From Ottelia alismoides (lineage: Eukaryota; Streptophyta; Magnoliopsida; Alismatales; Hydrocharitaceae), in NCBI GenBank assembly GCA_037367405.1, contig JAZKJV010010616.1, positions 1,389,501 to 1,453,500 on the forward strand: DNA of 64,000 bases, written 5' to 3'. The position numbers and the translations under genes were made by a program. The notes below the pieces were generated by a model. That model saw nothing but the letters and a program-made list of their open reading frames with translations, was not told where the DNA came from and made no database searches. This document shows, piece by piece, positions 20,212-31,682 of this stretch. Numbering within the stretch: the stretch's first letter is position 1; each line of letters begins with the position of its first letter.

Positions 20212-23200
20212 TGATGAATCCCTGATCATCACTCTTTATTCTTTTATTTTAGCTAATTATCTTGGCAAAGCATCGTGTAAATAGATGTAAATATAATAAG
20301 TTAGCATTGGGCATGCATATGTTAATAATGCATAATTAGCATGTATTTGTGCAAAAATAAAAGAATAAAGAACAAAAAAAGGAAGGATGTATTTAGAATA
20401 AATACAGAATGACCCGAACCCCAAGAGAAGGTCAAGTATTGGCCTGATCGCCTAATAAAATAAGTAGAGAGAGATAGGGCCCACTCTATATAATACATAT
20501 TATTTTGTACGAATAAATAATTATTTTTGAGAAAATAAAAAAAATATTCTTTTTACCTCCTTGTGCATATTTCTGAAAATAAAACAAAAAAATCAGAAAA
20601 ATAAAATAAAAAAAAATCTCTCTCTTGAATAAAATACATGTATATGTGATTCATTCCCTATTTATTATATACCTGTACAAAAATAATAAAAATAAAATAA
20701 AAATTGTTTCACACTCCAAAAATTATATTGTAAATAAATAAAATATAAAATTTAGGTATTTGTGTAAAAATAACAAAATAAAAATAATTTTACAAAATAC
20801 ATAGGCATATTATACCTGTATATAATACATTATACTATATATAGACTAATTTATTTTTCATAAAAACTATTAAAAATCACAAGAAAATAGTTTGAAAAAT
20901 AACAAATTTTTTTTTATTTTATACACTTTTTGATTTGAAAATTATTACTATTTTTTATTTAATTTGTAAGTATTTTGTATATTCTATTTGTTTTGTTTGG
21001 TCCACGTCAGATGTTGACCTTGGTCAACCCCCTCTTCCAGGGATTAATCCGACCCGATTGCTTCACCTGACTGATTTCTCACATTTCTCCTAGGCGGATC
21101 ACACGTGCCCTCGCCCCGATTTCTCTCCCGTGGACCCTCCTAATATCCAAGACTCTCGTAGATCCCAAGGAAGGTGTGGATCTCCTCCAGTTCGCGTGCC
21201 CTCGCCCGATTCTTCTGGCCTCCTGGGAATGCTATAAATCTTCTCATCCGCTCCCCCAGGATGACAGCTCGTGCCTCACTCCCATTCTAACCCTAGCCAC
21301 CTCCAGCTTAATGACAGCTGCTCGGAGCACAGCTTGGCGCTCGATTTGGTGTAGCAAAGCCGACGCTCAACCTTCACGACCGGATCTCCGTCGCGAGTAG
21401 CCTCCCCTGCCTTACGCAGCTCGGTCGAGGCCATCAACCCGACGTTCATCCTCTCCTGGAGCTCAGGAGCACATCCCGACCTTTAGGTACCTCCTTTTCC
21501 TTTCGCATTCTTCCATTCGATCAGACCTTCCTATTTCACGCCATCGTGTGTTTACTTGCTCCGACCAACCGATCGGAGCTCCGTTACCCACTTCCAGCCG
21601 CTCCGATCGACCTGCACACTCACCCCCATCTTGCTCTGCAAACTGATCTCCCTGAGCCTCGACCATCATGTCGAGATTAGGATCCATATCTCCCCTACCA
21701 TCTTCATCGGAGATCGATACTCGCCTCCCTCCGCTTCTTTGGGTTTAAGTTCCAATAACCTGGACCGGAGCGTCGCCCCCAGTCCCAGCTACCCTTTGCA
21801 GGTGAAAGCACGCGCTAAAGACCCCTGATTCTATCCATCCGAGACTAGTCGGAGTAGCTCTAGGTCCTCTTCGTCGTCACGCCCATCCGATCGGTGTCTG
21901 CTCCATTGGGTCGGCTCACTCGACACGGAACCCTTACATGAACCATCCGGTGCTTCCTGATCGACCATCAGAGCTAAGGAGCATTTCCTTGGCTCTAGTG
22001 AAGTTCATCCCGACGCAGTTCTTCCAGACGTGTTCCACACCATTGGATCGGTTGTACCCCTCCAGATCACATCTACACCACCGATTGTTGCAGCCTTTCA
22101 GTTCGTTGGATGTCAGACCTGACGTCCATCTGCGCCCCATGTCCCCGACCACTTCTGGAGCGTCAGATCTGACGTCTGTAGTGATCAGAGTCGTACGTCC
22201 GTGCCCACACCAGCGGCCTCCACGTGTCCTCGCGTGCCTCTCACGCGCTGCAAGGGTATATTTCTTCTTTTACCCTGCATTTGTGATGTTTTATGTTTTG
22301 GACCATAAATTAAAGTTGTAGTTGAACTTATTTGCATCTTAGTCCCTATAGTTTCTGGTATTTGCGTTCAAGTCCTCCCTGTTTGGAGACACGTGCTTGA
22401 TCACGTGAACAGTGGTGTTTTTGCTTGTTTGGCCCTGGATTTCTGCCTTGTTAATTTTTGATTGAAAAGTTTTCCAATTTTGCATTTATGCCCCTGTGAA
22501 TGTTGTGTTACGCATGTGCTGGACTTGATTGGAAAATTTACAGAGAAACCCTTGGACTCTTTAAACATGTTATTATTTAATCCAGAGACTTAAACTATTT
22601 TTATTTAGGTCCCTATGACCTGTGTGTCTTGTCTTTGATTGAATAAATATCAAATCTACTTCAGAAATTCCCAAAAAATTACCAGTAGCTCCTGCTCCTG
22701 TGTAATATTTTTGATAATTTTTCTGAAGCAATTTGTTTTTGTTTGCTATTTTCTAAAAATCAAAACCCCTAAAAAGTACGTCTATCTATTTTAGAAAATA
22801 AAAAAATATAAAACCACCCCTAAAAATTCCCTAAAATTTTGTTTGTGTTTATTGTTGTGTGTTTTAACACCAGTACCATTGGTTACCCATTATTCCCTAT
22901 AAAACCCTTAAAAATTACAAAAGACTTAAAACCTTATAAAAATCATTAAAAATTCTACAAAAAATCAAAAAGATGTGTTCTCAATTGATGTAAGTAGATA
23001 TTTTACCTATTTTATCATAAACATTGCTACCAGGACATTTGGGCATTTCTTATATTTTAGATTTGCCCTATAGTCTAGGCTACACATTTTTCACTAGTTT
23101 TACCCTTGTTTGATTTTTGGAAATTATATAAAAATCTAAAAAACCTCACAAAACACCAAAAAACACCTGCATATTTTAAAAATACAAAAATGTTTTTACT

Positions 23201-23543
23201 TGGCATTTTTTAGCATTTTTAGTCATAATAAAAATTGTTACATTGATTATTTCATTTGCCTTGTATTCACTTTCCTTAATAGAAAATATAAAAAATTACA
23301 AAACCACCAAAATGTGACTTTTATTTCCTAATTTCCGACTACTTCGTAGGCTTAGCCCATGATCCTTGTGTTCGACCCTGGTGGCTATACCAGGTTAAAT
23401 AAATAGCGAGACCGCTTCTTTCGATTTTGGTGCTTGATTGCTTCCTTTGGTGGTGTAGATTTTTCTTGTTGAGTCTGGCTCAGGTGATTGAGGTCGCATC
23501 GACCATTGATATCACTTAGCCTCATCGCCTGTATCGCTCAACA
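20212..23543 (+). mobile_element. Athila-1 5' LTR (3.3 kb)
   Basis: It starts TGATGAATCCC and ends ...CTCAACA three bases before the primer-binding site. The order is an AT-rich U3 with many AAAATAAAA tracts, GTTGACC..GGTCAAC near the core promoter, a TATA box at 21231-21237, then a long GC-rich and finally AT-rich U5. A short hairpin, CCTGGT/ACCAGG, at 23377-23394 is conserved in Athila-4. Confidence 0.75.
21231..21237 (+). promoter_or_regulatory. TATA box, Athila-1 LTR
   Basis: TATAAAT in GGGAATGCTATAAATCTTC. The same position relative to the LTR start is seen in the sister LTRs. Confidence 0.6.
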
Positions 23544-23546
23544 GAA

Positions 23547-23564
23547 TAGCGTCGTTGCCGTGGA
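23547..23564 (+). promoter_or_regulatory. Primer-binding site, Athila-1 (degenerate tRNA-Asp type)
   Basis: TAGCGTCGTTGCCGTGGA differs at three positions from the intact 18-mer in Athila-3. It marks the LTR end and the start of the leader. Confidence 0.75.
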
Positions 23565-24781
23565 GCACAGCTTAGTAGTCGATTTTCAGATTTTATCTTT
23601 TATATGCTTCTAGCTCTATTTGTTATAACTGTGTTCTGACCCATTTCTGTTTGGCTTTTTTGCGAGGAACCGCCCGAGGACCGCTTAGGAGGAAACCCGT
23701 ACTCGAGGAGGAGCAGGAGCAGATGAGGACTTAGTTATAGCTTATAGAGTAGTTTAGCGTAGTTAGTTTATTTTCAGCAGACTTTTATTGTTGTAATAAT
23801 ACAGGGACCTTGGACATTTGTGGACACTTGTCTTATATCGGGGTCTGTTTCGCCGAGCACCGGTGTGCTTGGGGGACCTCACCGCGATTTTTCACCTGTT
23901 TTGATTTCTCGCCCTTTATTCTATTTTGAGTCTCGAAGAATTTGGCCCATAGATTTAGGAATTTCTCTAATTGTGACGCAATCAATTAAGGCCCAATCCC
24001 TAATAGACTTTTCTGCACCTATAGTTCGTGATTGGACCTTATTAATAAAAGACAATAAAAAGCTAACTTAATCGGTTGAGAGGCCACACGCCGCTAGAGG
24101 TCGTATACAGTGCTTGCAAGACCTACTGTGGTAGGCACTGATCGACATCTAAGACCGAACTCAGGCCTCTCTTCTGATTAGTTATCTCAATGTTCTTCTC
24201 GTGTAGAAATTGCTCGTCTAAGGTCGTTTTCTTCTTTCATCATTTAGATTAGTTTACTTTCAGTCTTTAAATTTATGCACGGATCACCCTGCATGTAAAG
24301 TGCTGGTGACAGGTATGCATCTCTTACTTTGCATGCATCATTGTATTTGACCGCGCATAAGCTTTTGCGACTTCTCCCCCCACCCCAATTTTTGGACCTA
24401 AAATAATCAGGAGATCAAAAAATTCGTTAGGCATTTGCTTGCTTATTTAAAAATACATAAAAAGTGATAATCATAAAATTGGGACTAATAAACAAACTTG
24501 ACCCTAAAAGACACCTCACTTAAAAATCTATCTTGGGAGAGTAATCCCCTCATTGTATGGTTTGCATGTGCGAGAAAATGAAGCGAACACTAGGATAGAG
24601 CCATACCTGAACCATCATCAGACTACTGACTCTAGGGCTAGTCGTTCTCCAGTGAGGATATCTCCGGTAATCGATAAAGCGGACCGTGACATCCTTAGCA
24701 GATCGGGTTGATCGGGCAGCTTGTAAATGGTCTGCAACTCGTACTAGCTAGGACAGATCTAGTTTTGGAGCCGGGCCAGTC
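23565..24781 (+). mobile_element. Athila-1 leader, 5' part
   Basis: Untranslated leader with the family-specific GAGCACCGGTGTGC palindrome near 23855 and the TTTTTGGACCTAAAATAATCAGGAGA motif region near 24390. It stops at the insertion point 24781/24782 and resumes at 39485. Confidence 0.6.
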
Positions 24782-25845
24782 TTTTGAATACTCATTCATC
24801 AATCTTTATTCTTTTATTTTAGCTAAAAATCTTGGCAAAATACCATGTAGATAGTTGTATATACAATAAGTTGCAAATAAGCATGCTTTTGTTAAATATT
24901 AATAATTAGCATGTATTTGTGCAAAAATAAAAGAATAAAGAATAAAATAAAAAGAAGGAAATATTTAGAATAAATATTGAGTGACCTAAACCCAAGAGAG
25001 GGCCTAATATGGGCCTGATCGCCAAATAAAATAAGTAGAGAGAGAGATAGGGCCATTCAACCTTGTGAATATTCCTTCTTATATGTATATATATTTTATT
25101 TTCACAAAATAAAAATAAAAATATATTTCTAATCCCTTTATATATTCCCAAAAATAAAACAAAAATTAGAAAATAAAATAAAAATAAAAATAATTTCTCT
25201 CTCTACAACCTTGAGCATATTACATGTATATATGTATCATACTTCTATTTATTTTACACTTGTAAATAATCAGTAAATATAAAATAAAAATTATTATATA
25301 CTCTAAATTTTATGTTGTAAATAAATAAAATATAAAATTGGGTTATTTTTACAAAAATAAGAAAATAAAAATAATAATATAAAATACATAGGTATTTTAT
25401 ACATGTATATAATATAATATGATGTCTATACCATAATTTATTTTTCATAAAAATAAATAAAAACTACTAAAAAATAGTTTTAAAAATAATAAACCTTTTT
25501 TATTTTGAACATATTTTAAAATAAAATCGTTTTCTATTTTTAAATTATTTTACAAATAATTTTGACCAAGGAATTTTCTGATTGGTCCAGGAGGGATGTT
25601 GACCCCGGTCAACTCCCCCTCCCGGACCCTCTCTTCGTGGATCTATCTCGCACGCTCGATTTCTCCAAATTCTTTGGAGCAGATCTGACTCTCTCATGCC
25701 CCGATTCCACCGCCCGCTTCTTCCTGGTGGATCTGTGACCCTCGCGGATCCCTATGTAGTGGTGGATCACCCTCGGTTCGTGCGCCCACACCCGATCTTA
25801 TTAGCCACCTGGGAAGACCTATAAATACCTCACTCCATTGTCTAC
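24782..25845 (+). mobile_element. Plus-oriented Athila LTR fragment (U3 to just past TATA)
   Basis: It starts at about TTTTGAATACTCATTC, a damaged LTR start, and runs through the AT-rich U3 to a TATA box at 25820-25827. It then stops where a minus-oriented copy of the same LTR family begins. From 24785 to about 25796 it is the inverted counterpart of 25989-26984. Confidence 0.7.
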
Positions 25846-26984
25846 AGCGGTAGGCGGGGAGGCTCAAGGCGGTGGATGTCCGGTCACGTAGGGTGAGCGT
25901 CGATGGTAGTGGCTCTCTCCAGTCGCCTAGAAGCTCCTCCGGTTGCTGTCACCAATGGGAAGAGATCTAGGGTAGGAAGGCAGTGTGGGCGCGTGAACCA
26001 AGGGCGATCTGCCACTGCCTAGGGATCCGCGAGATTCACAGATCCACCAGGAAGAAATAGGCGATGGAATCGGGGCATTAGAGAGTCAGATCTGCTCCAA
26101 AGAATTTGGAGAAATCGGGCACGTGAGATCCTCAAAGAGAGGGTCTGGGAGGGGGAGTTGACTGGGGTCAACATCCCTCCTGGACCAATCAGAAAATTCC
26201 TTGGTCAAAATTATTTTGTAAAATAATTTTAAAATAGGAAAGATTTTATTTTAAAATATATTCAAAATAAAAAAGGTTTACTATTTTTCAAACTATTTTT
26301 AGTGATTTTTATTTATTTTTATGAAAAATAAATTATGGTATATGTAGTATATTATATTATATACAGGTATAAAATACTTATGTATTTTATATTATTATTT
26401 TTATTTTCTTTTTTTTGTACACATACCCCAATTTTATATTTTATTTATTTACAACATAAAATTTAGAGTATAAAATATTTTTTATTTTATTTTTATTGAT
26501 TATTTACAAGTGTACAATAAATAGAAGTATGATACATATATACATGTAATATGCTTAAGGTTGTAGAGAGAGAAATTATTTTTATTTTTATTTTTATTTT
26601 TCTAATTTTTGTTTTATTTTTAGGAATATATACAAGAGATTAGAAACATATTTTTATTTTTATTTTTGTGAAAATAAAATATTTACATATAAGAAGGAGT
26701 ATTCACGAGGATGAATCGTCTTATCTCTCTACTTATTTTATTTGGCGATCAGGCACATATTGGGACTCTCTTGGGTTTAGGTCACTCAATAATTATTCTA
26801 AATATTTCCTTCCTTTTCTTTTATTCTTTATTCTTTTATTTTTGCACAAATACATGCTAATTATTAATATTTAACAAAAGCATGCTTATTGGTAACTTAT
26901 TGTATTTACAGCTATCTACATGGTATTTTGCCAAGATTTTTGGCTAAAATAAAAGAATAAAGAGTGATGAATGAGTGTTCATCA
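25846..26984 (-). mobile_element. Athila-2 3' LTR, truncated
   Basis: On the minus strand it starts TGATGAACACTCATTC at 26984, directly after a polypurine tract. It covers U3 and about 150 bases beyond the promoter. Compared with its partner at 36500-39481 it lacks the TATA segment (about 40 bases) and the whole of the distal U5. Its inner end abuts the inverted LTR fragment. Confidence 0.7.
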
Positions 26985-27004
26985 CCCCTCTATACTTTAC
27001 TTTT
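26985..27004 (-). promoter_or_regulatory. Polypurine tract, Athila-2
   Basis: The minus strand reads AAAAGTAAAGTATAGAGGGG immediately before the LTR TG. It matches the tract of Athila-3 (57689-57705). Confidence 0.75.
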
Positions 27005-28540
27005 GCTAGTACCTTAGAAAACACTTATTTTAAAAAGAAGTGAAAAGAGAAAGAAAAAGAAGAAGAAGAAGAAGATGAATCAAGGTTGATTATTAAACTT
27101 GTCTTTATTAAATTGAAGTATGGAGCTCAATCAGACCTTTGGATTATTAGTTTATCGGAACCTTATTTGGACTTAGGTTTAAAACTCAACAGCCTCTAAG
27201 TTCCACTAATCTATGGTCAAGACTCCTCAACAATCCAGATCAGAACAAGTCTACATACACAAACTCCGATGACCATGAATCTTTTCTTGTACTGTGTAAG
27301 TGATATGTAGCTCCCCACCTCAGAAATGGTAAAGTGACAACCCCCTCAACAAGGTAACTCTAATACCCTAGTCTGGAAACTCTTTCCTCGAGGAGCGGGG
27401 TCTTCCCTTCTAAGTCCAAGTTCAACTGGCTCAAGAAGAGGAGGAAGAAGAGAATGGACCATGGCCAGTGTAGCCATGTATCATAGGGAGCTAACCAGTG
27501 TAGCCAAGTCTCCCTGTTGCAAGCTTCATGAGATGGGCATGGGTAACATAAGCTTTGCTTTATTTGACTACATACACACCGGTGGATATTTCATTTTCTA
27601 TCAGACCCACCACTTTTTTGGAGTTTTTCTTTTTGCACATTTTTTTGATGTGCATATGTACAACATATCTATATGGTGCATCATATATACATAAGGAGTT
27701 TTTCCTCTTGAGCCAGTAGACTATCCCTCTTTTGAAGCATTATTGCAACTCGCAACTCCTGTCTTTAGACCTCACTACTCCCAGACCAAGTTGAGACACA
27801 CTTCCTTCACTAAAAGAAGAAGAGAGGTTCCGCCTAGAAGTACTACCCTCATATGCTATCCCAAGTCAAAGAAGACTGCCTCCTCACCACCTCATCCGTA
27901 GAGAGCTAGGTGTAAAGTGCTGGTGCAAGTAAAGCCATTGTTTGTGAGAGTCATGTGTGTGTTGTTAAGTGTTCTACTTAGGCTCATCAAGATGACATAT
28001 GATCATAGCCTAGTGGACTCAAAGAATTACGTCGCCATGGATCTGAAAAGTCTCAACCCTAAGCCCTATAAGGTTCCTCTTAGAATTAGGTGGATTAAGA
28101 TCTTAACCAAGCTCCATTTTTCAATTTAATTCTAGGCTAGTTTAAATGTCAACTATGATTCAGAAAAACTATACATATATTTACAAAAATGCAATTTGTA
28201 CAAGTTTTGGAAAATGTGCAAAATTTTTGAAAATGTTTGAAAACATGGATGTATGCATGAATGCAGAAGTTTTGCAAAATATTTACACACATTTACAAAA
28301 GTATTTTTGCAAACTTTTTATTTTTCAAATATTTTACAAAAATTTTGTACTATATACATAATTTTGATATCAAAATATTTACAAGCTCTTTACACAAAAC
28401 ATTTTTACAAATATTTTTACCAAAATAATTTGTACATAGCTATGTATGTGCAATAAAGAATTTTATGTACAAGAAAAATTTTAAATTTTTATGGATTTTT
28501 AAGGATTTTAGCCATTTTATTTATTAACACACTCACACAA
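27005..28540 (-). mobile_element. Athila-2 3' untranslated region
   Basis: No open frame of note. The text is shared in the same order with Athila-1 (41823-42814) and Athila-3 (55775-57688), for example GAGGGATAGTCTACTGGCTC. A GAA-triplet run lies at 27058-27075. No envelope-like gene is visible. Confidence 0.6.
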
Positions 28541-28936
28541 AGTACGAGTTATAGCTAAAATATATAGGAACTATATACGACACCCCCCTATACTTTGCTC
28601 GAACGATGTCCTCAGAGTGAATTAAGAGCGATGAGGAAGACATAACTCGTGCTTAGTATAGGAAAGTGAAAAGGAAGACTATACTACAAAGACGAATGAA
28701 AGAATAGAATGGAAAAAGATCTCGGGGTTTCCCCCTATACGTAGGATCAAGTAATCTTAAGTATAGTAGGCTGTACACAAAGGGAAATCAGAGTGGAAGA
28801 ATGTACAGGGTCTACCTCCCCTATACTTAGGGTAAAATAACCCTAAGTATAGGCAGCAAAACAGAGATAGAAAAGAATCAAAAGAAAATCAAAAGTCTTA
28901 CACCCCCATACTTAGGGCAAAGTACACCCTAAGTAT
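28541..28936 (-). repeat. Athila-2 polypurine-like hairpin cluster
   Basis: Three hairpins with arms of the type CTATACTTAGGG / CCCTAAGTATAG lie at 28735-28766, 28821-28852 and 28908-28936. A longer-range pairing near 28541-28655 uses AGTACGAGTTAT / CATAACTCGTGCT. On the minus (element sense) strand the 3' arm usually leads into a G-run. Athila-1 and Athila-3 show the same cluster at the same place. Confidence 0.75.
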
Positions 28937-29067
28937 AGCATAATCAAAGATGCAAATGGGGTGTTGGACTGAAGAATGGTGTGATATGGACATATGGATC
29001 TATACAAGTCGGAAGACAGTGATAATCAGGTGTAAGATGCCATAGATGTGAGTCAAGAGACCACATC

Positions 29068-31682
29068 TCATGCAAAATGAATAGGGGTGACATCAACGAC
29101 CAGTGGCTCATGATCTAGATATGGTTTGAGACGTTGCCCGTTAACGCGAAAGTTAGACTTAGATGACAACTCGGATATATCAATGCTCACATTGTCATGT
29201 ACCTTTCGGACCAGGTATGGTCCCTTCCATTTGCTCTGCAACTTCCCTGGAAATAATCTAATCCTAGCATCGAACAATCATACTATCTGTCCTGTCAGTA
29301 CACCTCTTCACGAATTCATCAGAATCCTTGAAGAGGGTAGGCCACCATAGGTTGGATTGGAGCACTTTCTGTATCGTTCTCCTTCCAGAGTGATGTCCTC
29401 CTGCCTCAAGCTTGTGGCGGTAAGTGAGGACACTGTGGTTCTCCTCCTGAGGAATGCATCGACGCCAGACGCTATCCCCTCCTTCATGACAAAGGACGGG
29501 ATCCTCCCAATGGTAGAACTTGGCCTTCGCGAGGAAGGTCTCAAGTCGCTGCATGGGCCAACCTTGTGGAACTTTCTTGGAAACAAGATAGTTCACAATG
29601 TCGGCATACCACGGGAGAGAGGCGATAGCTAGGATCGCCTCATCTGGGAAGGTCTCAGAGATAGGGTCAATCTGCTCAGAATCCCAAGATGCTCAAGTCG
29701 GGAGAGATGATTCGCCACCACATTCTTGACTCCAAGCTTATCCTTAATCTCAATATTAAACTCATGGAGTAGAAGGATCCATCTAGTCAATCTCGCTTTG
29801 GCATCCTTCTTGGCCATGAGATAACTGATGGCAGTGTGATCTATAAAAATGGTCACCTTAGATCCAATGATGTATGATCTGAACTTATCTAGGGTGAACA
29901 CTATGGCTAGCATCTCTTTCTCAGTGACGGTGTAATTCCGCTGAGCGGCATCCAATGTACGGCTAGCATAGTGAATGGCAAATGGTCTCCATCCCTCCTC
30001 TGTCCCAGCACGACCCCTACGGCAAAATCGGAGGCATCCGTCATGATCTCGAATGGGAGAGACCAATCAGGCAGCTGTAGGACAGGACCTCAACAACTAG
30101 ACTCTTGAGAGTCTCAAATGACGCTAGACACTTATCATCCACAACGAACTCGATGTCTTTCGTCAGCAAATCAGTCAACGGCCGGGCAATCCTACTGAAA
30201 TCATGAATGAAGCGTCGGTAGAAACTAACGTACCCCATAAAAGACCGTAACTGTCGCAAGTTGGACGGTGGACTGAGTTTCCTAATGATATCCACCTTGG
30301 TCGGATCAACATCCATGCCTCTGTTGGAGATGATATGGCTAAGCATTGTCCCTTGAGTCACCATGAAGTGATTCTTCTCCCAAGAAAGCACAAGATGGAC
30401 CTCAATGCATCGCTGAAGGACGTGGTCTAGGCAGTCAAGACAAGCATCAAACCCATCGCCATAGACCGAAAAGTCATCTATGAAGACCTCCAAGCACTCA
30501 CTCACCATGTCCGAAAAGATGGACAACATGCACCTTTGGAATGTCACCGGGGCATTCATAGATCAAAGGGCATCCGTCTGAAAGATATGTCCCAAAGGGA
30601 CAGGTGAATGTAGTCTTGTCCTGGTCTTCGGGTACAATGGCTACTTGATTGTATCCGGAGTACCCATCAAGAAAGCAGTAGTGACTCTTCCTGGCTAGCC
30701 TTTCTATAATCTGATCAATAAAAGGTAGCGGGAAATGATCCTTCTTGGTGGACTGGTTCAATTGTCTGTAGTCCACACAGATCCTCCAAGAAGTGGGTAC
30801 CCAGGTTGCGATCTCCTCTCCAGACTCACTAACAACTGTGGTGATGCCCATCTTCTTGGACACCACATGTAACGTACTGATCCATTTGGAGTCGAAAATG
30901 AGGTAGATAAAATCGGTGCTCCACCATTTCAAAATCCCCTTCATGACAACCTCTCGAAGATTCGGGTTCAGCTGTCATTGGAACTCACGCGACAACTTCA
31001 CATCCTCTTCGAGATAGATATGGCGGGAGCATAGGGCCGGACTTATCCCCTGGAGACCGGCTACGCTCCATCCTATCACCTTGCGATTCTTTTCAAAAAC
31101 CTCCATCAAACGAGATTCTTGCTCTCCAGTCAAATCTGCTGAGATAATGACTGGGTGCATCTCATGCTCACCTGCAAGGAACCTATACTTCAGCGATGAT
31201 GGCAAGAGCTTCAGCTCTGGATAACTGGATGTTGGCGGATCTGGCCTCTGAAAGGCCTGAGTGAATGCGACCAAATCTACGTGGGAGAATGAGAACTCTC
31301 ACTGAAAATAAGAATCTGGTGAAGACTGCTCTGCTGATGTGTTTGTGTTCTGAATGGGATCAGTCTCCACCTTAGCTGCTGGCTCTGTGGAAGTCAGATC
31401 TGAAATCATATCATCGAACTCGGCCCAATCAATATCTGACTCCGAGGGATCTGAATATGTATCAAAAGGATCAACTACCTCGCTATCGGGAACACGATCT
31501 GCTGCCTCAACTGTATCCTGTACCAGGAATGTGCTCTCCAAGCTTTCCTCTACTGGAATATGTGTATCAACAGGATCTGAAGGTGAGAGGATGACTCGTG
31601 AAACTGGATCTGCCCAAACTGCCTCATCGTCTGTGATCAAAAAATCACAATCCTGGTGGATGTCTCGCTCTTCCTCTGTCAT
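29068..31682 (-). pseudogene. Athila-2 pol (RT, RNase H, integrase), broken
   Basis: Read on the minus strand from 31682 down, this carries the linker, RT, RNase H and integrase. RT has [23 protein letters not shown] and the catalytic Asp pair of FIDDFSVYG at 30473-30478. RNase H has FIDHTAISYLMAKKDAK. The integrase HHCC zinc finger region ([20 protein letters not shown]) is present, but after KRCTD the sequence jumps to the C-terminal [19 protein letters not shown] at 29068-29277. The whole DDE catalytic core is deleted, about 760 bases relative to Athila-3. Several stops and frameshifts separate the pieces. It cannot provide integrase. Confidence 0.85.

Noticed and set aside
28541..28936. 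Clustered hairpins as a CRISPR-like array or bacterial-type terminators
   Set aside because: The genome is eukaryotic, the units are not regular in spacing, and no T-run follows; they belong to the Athila 3' region.
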